From NCBI GenBank assembly GCA_014529385.2, contig CM043969.1, positions 13,165,946-13,229,945 of the forward strand: a stretch of 64,000 nt of DNA. The letters run 5' to 3'. The translations under genes and the position numbers were made by a program. This stretch comes from Adiantum capillus-veneris (lineage: Eukaryota; Streptophyta; Polypodiopsida; Polypodiales; Pteridaceae). Numbering within the stretch: position 1 is the stretch's first letter; each line of letters starts with the position of its first letter. Below the pieces are notes generated by a model. The model did no database searches. It was not told the origin of the DNA and worked only from the letters and a program-made list of their open reading frames with translations. This document shows positions 12,120 to 21,480 of the stretch, one piece after another.

Positions 12120-12245
12120 ATTGTACCAAGTCTCTCTTGATGGGAGAAACTATAATACAAATGCCTATTGGAGGGGGGACCGGCTCCGTATGAATCTGGT
12201 CCTCGACTATTATCATGTTCTCTAAACTCTCTCTCTTGCAAAAGT
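12120..12245. repeat. 126-bp insertion in the middle LTR
   Basis: Absent from the partner LTR (which runs straight through near 3803). ATTGT stands on both sides (12115-12119 and 12246-12250), as a 5-bp target duplication would. The ends show no obvious inverted repeat. A deletion from the other LTR is a less likely alternative, since it would have to end exactly on this repeat. Confidence 0.55.
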
Positions 12246-12396
12246 ATTGTTCATGTCAAGTTAACTAAGTACCATGTTTATATTGCTACCATCAATTAAG
12301 TTCACCCGCTATGCTCACAAAGTAATCTCACAAAAGTGCTTTATCTGATTTCCTAATTCCGCTACTCTCAAAGTTCATAGGCCATTTCCATTACAT

Positions 12397-12414
12397 TGGT
12401 ATCAGAGCATTTGG
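12397..12414 (+). promoter_or_regulatory. Primer binding site of G2
   Basis: TGGTATCAGAGCATTTGG, identical to the G1 site and equally spaced from the LTR end. Confidence 0.9.
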
Positions 12415-12802
12415 TTTCTCTTTTCTTGCTGCTTAAGAAGAGAGGTCCTTAAGAAGAGAGATTTTTAAAATTATATTAGGATAAGTGGGACTGGGATCTA
12501 TTATCGGTTTTTTTGAGCCCACTATGTGGGATGTGGTGCACACCTCGGGAGCTTTGGTCTTAATAATGGCGTATTCTTAAACTTGCTTATGGTAGTACCA
12601 TTATTGAGCCATAAAAAGTCCGAATGGAGCTATCCCTTGGCAACTCTGCTATGTTAGACCCACTGTACTACTCTCTATAATTAAGCAATTGGAGCATTGG
12701 GTGTAGATACTTAAGTGCCTATTATCAAAGACTAAGAGGAGTTGCAACTAATGTTTTGAATTGCCAAAGCATACACTAAGTAAACACATAAGTTTAATTA
12801 AC

Positions 12803-14200
12803 ATGGCTGACAATAACCAAGAGAGTAGAATGAACATAGATAACTTTGATTTTGCACATGAAGGTGCTAATGATGATGCCCCCACTAGGTTGCAACAAGC
12901 TATGGGCAACCCCTCTTTGCAAGCTGAAGTTACTCAATAACTTCGTGCTTATGGGATTTTCTTTCCTCTCCAAGAGGAGAGAGAGCTTAGGAGGCCTCTT
13001 GATGAGACCCCCAAAAGAAGACTCTCTCCCATACAAGAGGAGGAATCCAAAGAACGAGAAAGTAACAAATCCCTAAGTTCCTCTAAAGATGTGGCTCCAC
13101 GAAGATAGCGGTCTAGATGATCGCCAACTCCTCCCAAGAGAAAACGGTCAACCCACAGTCCTTCTCCTCATCACTCTGAAAGGGAAGAGAGGAAACAAAG
13201 GAAGAAAAGCGTAAGAAATAGGTCACCCTCTTCTCCTCTTCTTCACCGTCCTCCTCTTCCAACGAAAGCAATAGCTATTCTCTTAGAGAATACAAGAGGG
13301 GAGGACATCACAAATCTTACCCTACATGGCGAAGGTCCCAAAAGCTCAAGAAGGTCAAAGAGGGAGGAAAGAGTATCACTTTCCTTACCTATGATGGCAC
13401 CTTTGGTGCTACCGACAAAGTATTGGCCTTCATCCAACAATTTAATGCAGCCTCTGGAGATAGGGCTTCACGGAGTCCTCCAAGCTACACCATGTAGCTA
13501 TGCACTTCCAGAAATCGGCTTGTCAATGGTGGGATAGCCTTCGTTGCAATGGTGAAACCCCAAAGACATGGAAAACTCTATGAGTTTCCATCATGAAGCA
13601 ATTCCTGCAAAGGACAAAGTGCTTATAGAATGGCAAAGTTTGAAGCTTCTCTCTCATGAGTCTATCCACAAATATGTGGACAAGTTTTGGGATTTATATC
13701 TCAAGGCTATTGTCTTTCAAAAGATAGACTTTGGCGAGCAAAACCAACAATTTTGTGCGGGATTACTCAAAGAAATGGCTGAGTATGTCAACTCTCAACG
13801 GTCTGGTTCTATCACTGAAGTAATCCACCACACCATGGATGCTTCGCGTATCAATTTCCAACAAGGGGCTAGACGGAATGTCAAGCCCATGAAAAAAAAA
13901 GACAAAAGTGATGCCAAGAGGAACCCCAATCCCCAAAATTCTTACCAAGGCCATCCCAACAACAACAAAAACAGTCGATCCAAGGAGAAGGGAGTTTACA
14001 AAGGTAAATATAAACTCTCTCCTAAAGAGCTAGAAGCTTTTCATAAGGACCACAAATGATTAAAGTGTGGGGAGCAAGGCCATGGTTATCGTCCTTGCTC
14101 CAAGAGGATTGCCCGCAATAAGACTCCTAGAGCCTCTATGTTTGAATCTCCAAAAGATGTTTCTCATTGCCACGGATTTCTCCTTTCCTATGCTTGGGGA
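12803..14200 (+). pseudogene. gag of G2
   Basis: Begins MADNNQESRMNIDNFDF and holds the same central Gag segment as G1 (KDKVLIEWQSLKLLSHESI, KFWDLYLKAIVFQ). It ends with a better-kept zinc-knuckle region (LKCGEQGHGYRPCSKR near 14065). The uninterrupted GTGCT site at 12945-12949 is the reference for the G1 insertion. Broken in several places. Confidence 0.75.
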
Positions 14201-14219
14201 AAGATGGAAGAGCAGGATG

Positions 14220-14592
14220 CCTTTATTTTGTTTGACCCTGGTTCGACCCTGGTTCAACTCACAACTTCATATCCACGGAGTTGACCACTAAGCTAGGCAT
14301 ACAAGCCCACGAGATGGGAGATGCATTGAAATCCAATGGAGCTATCAAGGTACAAGACGTCTGAGTTACTTCCTTAATTGAAAAATTAAGGGTTCATGTA
14401 CAAAGCTATGTGGAAAAAGAGTATTTCTTCATCTCCCCTCTCAAACATGAGGATGTTATTTTTGGGGCACCATGGCTTAACCGCATGGCTTATAACATGA
14501 AGTTCCTTAAAAGGAGAATCTACTTCACCTACAGGGAAAAGAGCATGTACATAGATGCTAATGAGTTGGGGAACACCATATCCCTGCAATAA
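14220..14592 (+). pseudogene. Protease region of G2
   Basis: Parallel to 7320-7679: an FDPGS-type active-site segment and the FGAPWLNRMAYNMKF end segment. Fossil. Confidence 0.6.
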
Positions 14593-14689
14593 AGGGAATC
14601 AAGAGAAATTAGAGTTGTCTAATTTCCTAAATGGATTCCAAGATGTTTTCAATTGATGACATCCCTAGTGAGCTACCTCTAAAATGAGG

Positions 14690-15062
14690 GATGATGACCA
14701 TGCAATTGAGCTCCTACCAAGAAGCCCGCCGCCTAACAAGCCTCCTTATCGAGTTTCACAAGCTAAACAAGAGGAGATCATGAGGTAAGTGCATGAATTG
14801 GTGGAAAAAGGGATGGTGAGGTCTAGCTCCTCTCCATTTTGTTCACCATTGATTTTAGTGAAAAAGAAAAATGACACATATCACATGTGTGTCGACTATA
14901 GAGCATTAAATAAGATTACTATCAAAAATAGATTTTTTATGCCGCGGGTAGAAGGTCTATTTGATAATTTACAAGATTTGGCATGACAAATGCTCCGAAC
15001 GCATTCAAACTCATGATGGATAAAAAACTTTAGGCCATTCAAATTCTATTGAAGAGTACAAG
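14690..15062 (+). pseudogene. RT, first part, of G2
   Basis: Carries the same RT segments as G1 (MHELVEKGMVRSSSSPF, CVDYRALNKITIKNRFF). It runs up to the ACAAG copy at 15058-15062, where element N is inserted. Confidence 0.75.
15058..15062 (+). repeat. Target site duplication ACAAG, left
   Basis: ACAAG precedes the 5' LTR of element N and is repeated at 20740-20744. Read past the insertion, the two flanks match the continuous sequence of G1 near 8140. Confidence 0.95.
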
Positions 15063-15358
15063 TGTTAACCCTCACGGCACACGGACACCCATCACCTACG
15101 ATGGACGCGTATTATGTATTTGGTAGAGTCAGGTACCGGGCTTGTCGGACCAATAGGGAAAGGTAGAGTGATCGCCGATGAGAGGCGCACTTTAACTTGG
15201 ACATTCAAGGGATTAGTTGGTTAAGCATGGGCGCCCAAGTGTGAATGGGGTGAGCTCCTATAAAAGCCAACTAAACCTAATTTTTACTCATTCTCTCATT
15301 TGTGCAATTGAAGAGTGCTCTTGCTCCATCTCCATCTTCTTCTTCTTCTTCACCTCCT

Positions 15359-15390
<32 letters not shown>

Positions 15391-15641
15391 GGAGAGTGTG
15401 TGTGCGATCGAGCATTACGAAGGCACGACGGCGGCGAAGCGGTTGAGCGCGGCACGACTGCAGCTTCTTCTTCATCGCGGCGAGGAATCCACCACGAAGG
15501 CGAGCGTAGAGCGGTGAGTGACACACCCTTTGTTTTCTTGAGCTTGCTAGTTTAGGCTTGTTGTGTGCTTGGAGCCGTTTGTGGCTCGCACACGGTGTAT
15601 TGGCAAGTCCCTTGCTTCGACAGTGCGGCAAGGAGCGCACA
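15063..15641 (+). repeat. Element N 5' LTR
   Basis: TGTTAACCCTCACGG ... GAGCGCACA, 579 bp. It has a TATA box at 15259-15265 (TATAAAA) and a downstream (TG)n/(GA)n run at about 15359-15390. Confidence 0.95.
15259..15265 (+). promoter_or_regulatory. TATA box in the N 5' LTR
   Basis: TATAAAA in the context CTCCTATAAAAGCC. The 3' LTR carries the identical box at 20353-20359. This would be the promoter of the element's genomic RNA. Confidence 0.7.
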
Positions 15642-15645
15642 TTTT

Positions 15646-15663
15646 TGGCGCCGTTGCCGGGGA
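15646..15663 (+). promoter_or_regulatory. Primer binding site of N
   Basis: TGGCGCCGTTGCCGGGGA, four bases after the LTR end. The same site follows the LTR of unit A at 49486, and a variant follows the LTR of unit B. It is typical of plant Athila/Tat-type gypsy elements. Confidence 0.9.
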
Positions 15664-16564
15664 TATGCCTTACACTAAGCTCGGTTAGCACTTTACGCTT
15701 CCTTGTGGTGCAATTTCTATCATAGGTTAGGCAGGGAAGGAGTGTGTGGAGATTTCTGTTTTTTGCGTTTTCTGCAATTGCTGTCAAGTTCCAATTTCTG
15801 CTATTGTCTGCGTTTTTCAATTTCTGCAATTTCTGCATTTTCAAGTTCGACGTTTTCAATTTCTGCAATTTTCTGCATTTCTGTCAATTTGCTGCAATTT
15901 CTGCGTTTTTCTGCATTTTTTTCAATTTTTGCGTTTTTCTGCAAAAAAAAAAAAAAATAATAAAAAAATATTTTTTGGAAAAAAAGTTTTTTGAGAATTT
16001 TTTTTTTTCGGAAATTAAAAAAATTCGAAAATTAAAAGGAAAAAAATTCGGAAATTAAAAACGCGAGCGAGTGGGCGGCGATATTTTTCGAAAATAAAAA
16101 ACGTGACTCTTAAAACGGACGGGTTGGTTTGTATAAAAGATAGATCGGGATTGGGACCCAGGCCCAGGCCCAGGCCCAGGCCTCAGTCCTCAGTCTTATG
16201 ATATATACTAGACTCACTCTTATATATATACCCTACTCCCTCAAGAGAGAATGAGGGCATGTGGGACAAGTCCTCCACTCTCCTCCTTTCTCTTCCCACT
16301 TGCACCCTTAGACTTTCTAGTTTGGGCCTAGTTCCCTACTAGAAATTGACAGTTTTAGGGATTCCGAGGGCATAGAGTGACCAAACGGAGGGCTGTAAAG
16401 CACGGCACGACCCTCTGACCGATACGCTCGTTTTGAGCTATCACACGGCCCATTCCACGACACGCTCTAAAAAATCTAGCAAAAAAACAAACAAAAAACA
16501 CGCTAAAAACTAGTCACAAGGCCTCCTAGAGCAGCTTTTTGACACCTTAGGGTATCAAAAGCAC
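15664..16564 (+). other. Leader of element N, low complexity
   Basis: A non-coding leader before ORF1. It contains a T-rich series of imperfect TTTCTGCAATTTCTGC repeats (about 15760-15945), A- and T-homopolymer-rich DNA (15943-16060), and a hexamer run of GGCCCA at about 16157-16182. Confidence 0.7.
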
Positions 16565-18088
16565 ATGCACTTACGCTCTGGGCGAGTGCTAGAACACGAG
16601 CATATTGAGAGTGCCTCTGTTCATACGGACACCCATTACCCATCCACGATAAGCTCTAGACCCTCAACGGGGACACAAGGTAGCACCACCCAAGACCCTA
16701 AAATAGCCGCTAGTGATTTCTCCTCCGACTCAGAAATCATGGAAGCATACCCTACCCAAAACACTGAGAGAGAAGGCCATGCACCTCCCGAAGCTCCACA
16801 GCCTAGTACTAGTATGTTTAGCCGTTTCATGGAAACATTAGGTAGAGCTACTCGCTCGGAACCTGATGCAAATGAAGCACACGAAGAGGATGGGTTGGAC
16901 TCTGACACACCTCTACGATACCCCATTGAGTTAAATAGTGCCTATGGAAAAGTGCTATATAACGCCTTATTGGACACGGGTGCTAAATACAATCTGCTAT
17001 CCTATGGGGTGTGGTGTCAGTTAGGGAAGCCACCTCTATCTGAGAGTATTATCCAAGTCAAGGGTGTCAACAAGAAAAAAACTGCGGTTTTTGGAATCTG
17101 GCACACTTCTGTCAGTTATGACAATGGGGTGGTAGCTCAAGACTTTTTGGTCATGCCTACTGGAACTATGGAGGGTAATATAAACCTAGGCCGCACGTGG
17201 ATGATAGCCACCAAATGCACTATTGATTGGGGGACTGGGGGTGTTACAACGCAAAAACCAACTCTTAGCCCTACCACTCAAGCCATAGTCCCTGAGATAT
17301 TGCCCAAGGAAATAAAACCCAAGACATTGCATGTCCAGGAGGTTGAACCATACGTCCCCATAGCCCAACTCTCTAGAGCTTCAACTGATGTAGTTGAAAG
17401 AAAGCTTGAGACACACAAGAACCATCCTAATATAACAGAGAAAACATACAAGTGGGTCCCTAAAACCTCTTTAGTGACCATACCTAGTGCTAAAAAACAG
17501 AAGCCTTGTAAGAAACGTACCACTCGCTCCAAGAAAAGTAAGAAAATGTTGCGATGGATCCCTAAACGACTATTGGAAGCCCAAGGCTACTATCAAGGAA
17601 ATGATCAAATCTGGGTGCCAAAACGTAGATTGTACTCTTACCTATCACCTGACCCAAGTGAGCCCAATCCCGTAGCTCCAAAACGAATCAATGATCATGG
17701 AAAGAAAAAAATCACAGAATGCTACACACCTGCTCCCGAGCTAGTTTGGGTACCAAAGAAAGAACGATTTGTTCCACCTAGCTCAGGAAGGGGGGAGTCC
17801 CATGAAGCTTCTAGCTCCTCATGTAATACATCCATAGAGGTAAAAGCTTCTACACAGCCTCCATCTATAGTAGTGGACCTCCATGAAGCTACAAAAGAAT
17901 CCACACCTCCCAGTGTTCAAGAATCACCTGATGAACCACTTCAAGCTCGATCCTGGGAGAGTACCTTACCACCCTTGCAACTTGACGAGGCACCTAGGGT
18001 AATAGAAAACTACTGGCAAAAATCCTCACCTATTACCAACTGGAACAATTGGTTTCAAAGGGTGACAAGCTCATTTCAAACGGTATGA
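16565..18088 (+). CDS. Element N ORF1: Gag-like protein with retropepsin domain and WVPK repeats
   Basis: 507 codons from an ATG; the protein opens MHLRSGRVL, nearly the same as Gag of unit B (MNLRSGRVL), which supports this start. Residues 10-120 are Ser/Thr/Glu-rich and look disordered. A retropepsin-type protease spans about 125-215, with the active site LLDTGA at Asp137 and an end segment LGRTWM near 208. I see no zinc knuckle. Residues 290-400 are basic and carry four repeats of a W-[VI]-P-K motif with the Trp at 297, 331, 350 and 395. The tail is acidic and Ser/Pro-rich. In known elements Gag builds the particle and the protease matures it. The function of the W-V-P-K part is unknown to me; RNA or nucleocapsid binding in place of a zinc knuckle is only a guess. 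No RT follows. Confidence 0.75.
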   Translation: MHLRSGRVLEHEHIESASVHTDTHYPSTISSRPSTGTQGSTTQDPKIAASDFSSDSEIMEAYPTQNTEREGHAPPEAPQPSTSMFSRFMETLGRATRSEPDANEAHEEDGLDSDTPLRYPIELNSAYGKVLYNALLDTGAKYNLLSYGVWCQLGKPPLSESIIQVKGVNKKKTAVFGIWHTSVSYDNGVVAQDFLVMPTGTMEGNINLGRTWMIATKCTIDWGTGGVTTQKPTLSPTTQAIVPEILPKEIKPKTLHVQEVEPYVPIAQLSRASTDVVERKLETHKNHPNITEKTYKWVPKTSLVTIPSAKKQKPCKKRTTRSKKSKKMLRWIPKRLLEAQGYYQGNDQIWVPKRRLYSYLSPDPSEPNPVAPKRINDHGKKKITECYTPAPELVWVPKKERFVPPSSGRGESHEASSSSCNTSIEVKASTQPPSIVVDLHEATKESTPPSVQESPDEPLQARSWESTLPPLQLDEAPRVIENYWQKSSPITNWNNWFQRVTSSFQTV

Positions 18089-18095
18089 TCTACCC

Positions 18096-18109
18096 AAGGA
18101 AGGGGGGAG
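18096..18109 (+). promoter_or_regulatory. Internal polypurine tract in element N
   Basis: AAGGAAGGGGGGAG followed by TGTTTGC lies a few bases after ORF1. It is identical to the tract before the element H LTR at 906-919. Here it lies about 2 kb before the real 3' LTR, so it could be a central plus-strand primer or the scar of an older 3' end onto which the ORF2 segment was added. Confidence 0.6.
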
Positions 18110-18361
18110 TGTTTGCTGACAGTCATCATTCATTTGTTTCCCTCTCAACCTTTTTCCCTGACCTCTTAATCTCCGATCTTAGGGAATGTATATATATAGC
18201 CTTATACTCACAAAAAAACAAAAATAGTAAAGAGCAAGAGCGCCTAGCAATGAGAGAGCACCCTATCAGATCTTACATATAAGTCCAAATTCACCGTGTC
18301 AAGTCAAGCAACACACAAAAACAACTCTTATGTTTTAAAGGCCTAACCAACTCTATCTGTC

Positions 18362-18793
18362 TTGTCAGAAATGGCTACTTCACCAGAGGCATGCACTTCT
18401 ATTTTTGATGAAAGGTACCCCTTGTCTTTTCAACAAGTGTTCTACGTATGCTACCCTATACTTTCTTGCGAATGGGATTTGATAGAGAGCCTTGCATGTG
18501 AGAGAAATTTTGAGGAGTTAGAATGGCTGATACGTCTATGGCTAACTAGTGATCCCTACCCAGTGGCGAATGTGTCTCCAATGGCACATGCTTATTCTTT
18601 TGCACAAGATGAGTATCCACGCATCACGAGGTTCTTGATTAGCATGCTTGCACAAGAGGATGATGAAGAGGAACTAATAGAGACCGAGGAAGACTATGGC
18701 CTCACGGACAACGATTTTATTTATCTAGATGATGAGGATAGAGGCCTAGCCTTAGGGTGGCCACCCGGTTTATATAATATCCTCTTTCCTTGA
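18362..18793 (+). CDS. Element N ORF2, unknown protein
   Basis: 143 codons in the same direction as ORF1, starting 273 bp after it. A second ATG at 18371 (MATSPEACTS) is an equally good start. The protein is acidic, mostly in residues 105-135 (runs such as EDDEEELIETEED), and has an aromatic-rich N-terminal half (FQQVFYVCYP, WDLIESLACERNF, ELEWLIRLWL) that looks helical. No signal peptide or clear membrane segment is seen. I do not recognise a family. Its place between two polypurine tracts, after the gag/protease ORF, corresponds to the extra-ORF position of some plant gypsy elements. It could be a captured host fragment or an accessory gene. Confidence 0.6.
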   Translation: MSEMATSPEACTSIFDERYPLSFQQVFYVCYPILSCEWDLIESLACERNFEELEWLIRLWLTSDPYPVANVSPMAHAYSFAQDEYPRITRFLISMLAQEDDEEELIETEEDYGLTDNDFIYLDDEDRGLALGWPPGLYNILFP

Positions 18794-20143
18794 TTCTAAA
18801 AGGGGTGACAGATAGGTAGGTTAGGGGTCTAGATTGTGTTTTGAGTTTGTTTTTTAGGAGTTTTAATTTTTCCCACTGATGTGCCTCCTGGAGGTATTCC
18901 TTTTGTTTCCTAGTGTGTACAGGAGCGTGTTGCTATTGATAGGATTTGGACCTTCATGGAACCTTTCTCTCGTTCACACTTCAAATCAAGGGCGACCATC
19001 AACACAAACAGGTGTTTCTTATCCATTAGCATTGCCCTTATCTTTTTTGCATCCATGATTGTCTGCTTTGATTGTGATTGGTAGCATAATATTCAGCGCA
19101 TTGGCTTAGTATCAAACATTTAATTCAATGTAATGTTTTGTCATAATCACTTGTCTAGGTTTAAAAATCAAGCAGTCCGACTAAGCTAGTTTGACCAAGC
19201 TAGGTATTAGAAATCTTCTCTTAATACCATGGGGAATGCCTTCCTAATAATCAATGGTTACTTAGGTTCTTAATCCGATTTCGGCAGCATTGTGTGAAAT
19301 GTACTAGGGCTTTCTAGTGGGCTTAACCCTATCGACCTTTAGCTTAAGTATTATAAAGGGAGTTTACTAATGTGATGAGCCTGGGGAGGGTAACAGTGTT
19401 ATATGACCCCCCAAAGTTACAAAATTAAAATGATGAAAATGAACAAACAAAAAATCAAAGTGCCACAATGTAAAATTTTACGCTGGAAGAGAAATCTCAG
19501 CTTGATTTGGTACTTCACTCACATGTATCGCCTATGGTACTAGAGCCCTAGAGGTTCCCAGCGTGGGCGCTTTTCCTTGAAAAGCAAAAAACCCAAGGCA
19601 TACAAAATAAGCACACACATCATAATTGAATCAATGTGAAAAGACCTTGGGGGGTCAAAGAAAAAGTAATCAGTCAGGCGATGATTTCATGAGAAATTCC
19701 TTTTATGGTAGCTTAACTACAAAGTTTTCTAGATATAGCCTCTAGTCAGCCCTCGAACATGAATACTTGGCTCTCGCGATTAAACAACTTAATTGACCAC
19801 AGAAAGTTAAGAAGCTTACCCATGGTATTAATATTCGATCTCTAGTGCTTTTCGACCGTCAAATTAGCGACCCCAGACTTGTTTAATTTTTTGCCTTTAC
19901 ATCTGTTTATGCATTTGATTACATTGCAATTTAATGTTCATTGCTAACAAATTGTTTGAAATTCTTTGACCAATCAATTTTTCTATCTAAAACTGCATAT
20001 GCTTTTTAAGAGAATGCAATTACTGTGCCAATGTTGTTTGATTTTGCAGTGACTGAAGAAGGCTAAGGACATTCATCTCAAATGCTCTTCCACCTCGACG
20101 AACCAGCTTCAACTCAATAGCTTCCGAGGACGGAATCTACATC
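18794..20143 (+). other. 3' non-coding region of element N
   Basis: About 1.35 kb without a convincing ORF between ORF2 and the terminal polypurine tract. One sequence (TTTGATTTTGCAG near 20038) resembles a plant 3' splice site, but I see no partner that proves an intron. Confidence 0.55.
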
Positions 20144-20156
20144 AGGAAGGGGGGCA
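20144..20156 (+). promoter_or_regulatory. Terminal polypurine tract of N
   Basis: AGGAAGGGGGGCA directly before the TGTTAACC start of the 3' LTR. Confidence 0.85.
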
Positions 20157-20452
20157 TGTTAACCCTCACGGCACATGGACACCCATCACCTACGATGGAC
20201 GCGTATTATGTATTTGGTAGAGTCAGGTACCGGGCTTGTCGGACCAATAGGGAAAGGTAGAGTGATCGCCGATGAGAGGCGCACTTTAACTTGGACATTC
20301 AAGGGATTAGTTGGTTAAGCATGGGCGCCCAAGTGTGAATGGGGTGAGCTCCTATAAAAGCCAACTAAACCTAATTTTTACTCATTCTCTCATTTGTGCA
20401 ATTGAAGAGTGCTCTTGCTCCATCTCCATCTTCTTCTTCTTCTTCACCTCCT

Positions 20453-20496
<44 letters not shown>

Positions 20497-20739
20497 TGTG
20501 TGCGATCGAGCATTACGAAGGCACAACGGCGGCGAAGCGGTTGAGTGCGGCACGACTACAGCTTCTTCTTCATCGCGGCGAGGAATCCACCACGAAGGCG
20601 AGCGTAGAGCGGTGAGTGACACACCCTTTGTTTTCTTGAGCTTGCTAGTTTAGGCTTGTTGTGTGCTTGGAGCCGTTTGTGGCTCGCACACGGTGTATTG
20701 GCAAGTCCCTTGCTTCGACAGTGCGGCAAGGAGCGCACA
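20157..20739 (+). repeat. Element N 3' LTR
   Basis: 583 bp, about 99.3% identical by eye to 15063-15641, with the same TATA box at 20353-20359. It is followed by the ACAAG duplication. Confidence 0.95.
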
Positions 20740-20744
20740 ACAAG
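20740..20744 (+). repeat. Target site duplication ACAAG, right
   Basis: Pairs with 15058-15062. Confidence 0.95.
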
Positions 20745-21480
20745 CGACATCTCCAGTTAATCTTTCAAGTTGTGAGAAAGAATAAGCTTTTCATTAATCA
20801 AAAGAAAAGTGAATTTTTCCTACAAGAGATTTAATATTTAGGTCACATTATCTCTAAAGATGGCACCCATATAGATCCAACAAATTAAGTCAGAGATAAT
20901 AAAAGGATGGCCTAATCCAAGGAATCTACAGGAGGTACGAAGCTTCATAGGTACGTGTGCATACTATAGATTCTTTATAGAAAAAATTCTCGCTAATAGC
21001 AGGCCCATTACGTGACTTAACAAAAAAGAACGTTAAGTATTCATGGACTATAAAAGTGCAAGAAGCTTTTGAGAAGCTTATCTCTCAACGTGTGCTCACA
21101 CTACTAGATCTCTCAAAGTCATTTGAGATCCAATGTGATGCTTGTGGTGATTGCCTTGCAGCTACTTTGCTTCAAGAAGGGCATGCCATAGCAAATGAGA
21201 GTCAAAGACTCAACTCCGATAAGCGAGTATTGGGCAAATGTGAAAAAGAACTACTAGTTGTTCTATATGCCATAGACACGTGGAAACACTATCCATTCAT
21301 CCCACAAATGGATCACAAAGCCTCAAGAACTTCATGACGCAAGCCAAGCTCTCCGACAACCAAATGAGGTGGGCAAATTTTCTTTTGCAATTTAAATTTC
21401 ATATTACTCAGGTTGTTGGCAAGCACAATGAAGTGGTCGATGCACTTTCACAACGACCAAGGGTAAATGCGGTGTCTTAG
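20745..21480 (+). pseudogene. RT connection and RNase H of G2, right of element N
   Basis: Continues G2 with NQKKSEFFLQEI-type sequence, then RNase H (FEIQCDACGDCLAATLLQEG near 21130) and VVGKHNEVVDALSQRPRVN near 21415. Parallel to 8150-8880 of G1. Similarity ends at about 21657. Confidence 0.75.

Larger units (their letters stand above)
2394..12395 (+). mobile_element. Ty3/gypsy chromovirus, first unit (G1), LTR to LTR
   Basis: Parts in order: 5' LTR 2394-3954, tRNA-iMet primer site at 3956, gag from 4371, a foreign insertion 4539-6117, rest of gag to about 7315, protease region to 7679, RT and RNase H 7740-8880, integrase about 9120-10080, chromodomain remnant about 10120-10275, polypurine tract 10608-10621, 3' LTR 10622-12395. 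The domain order and chromodomain place it among plant chromoviruses. It is heavily broken, with well over ten lesions. The same abbreviated pol layout is seen in the second unit, so decay began before the two were duplicated or spread. The LTRs differ by several percent plus length changes, so it is not recent. Confidence 0.8.
10622..12395 (+). repeat. Shared middle LTR (3' LTR of G1, 5' LTR of G2)
   Basis: Aligns with 2394-3954. It has a polypurine tract on its left (G1) and a primer site plus gag on its right (G2), so one LTR serves both units. It is 213 bp longer than the 5' LTR. The extra length comes from a partial duplication near 10700-10745, a fifth 34-bp repeat, and a 126-bp insertion at 12120-12245, offset by a shorter (CT)n run. 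Confidence 0.85.
15063..20739 (+). mobile_element. Non-autonomous LTR retrotransposon N (no RT or integrase)
   Basis: Complete ends: LTRs 15063-15641 and 20157-20739, primer site 15646-15663, polypurine tract 20144-20156 and a perfect 5-bp duplication ACAAG. The LTRs differ by about four substitutions in some 575 bp plus a 4-bp GA-repeat difference, so the insertion is young and the youngest datable one here. The interior has one 507-codon ORF with a protease motif, a second 143-codon ORF, a low-complexity leader and about 1.35 kb of 3' non-coding DNA. There is no RT, RNase H or integrase, so movement must have relied on another element. The primer site and the start of ORF1 match the gypsy unit B at 53-61 kb, a plausible helper lineage. 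Both ORFs are open, so it looks structurally whole for its type. Confidence 0.85.

Noticed and set aside
15217-15868. ORFs on both strands across the N LTR and leader
   Set aside because: They cross LTR, primer site and low-complexity DNA, and the LTR copy at 20157 shows the same shadow frames.
20035-20055. Possible 3' splice site in the N 3' region
   Set aside because: The T-rich tract and CAG fit, but no matching donor or coding exon supports an intron.
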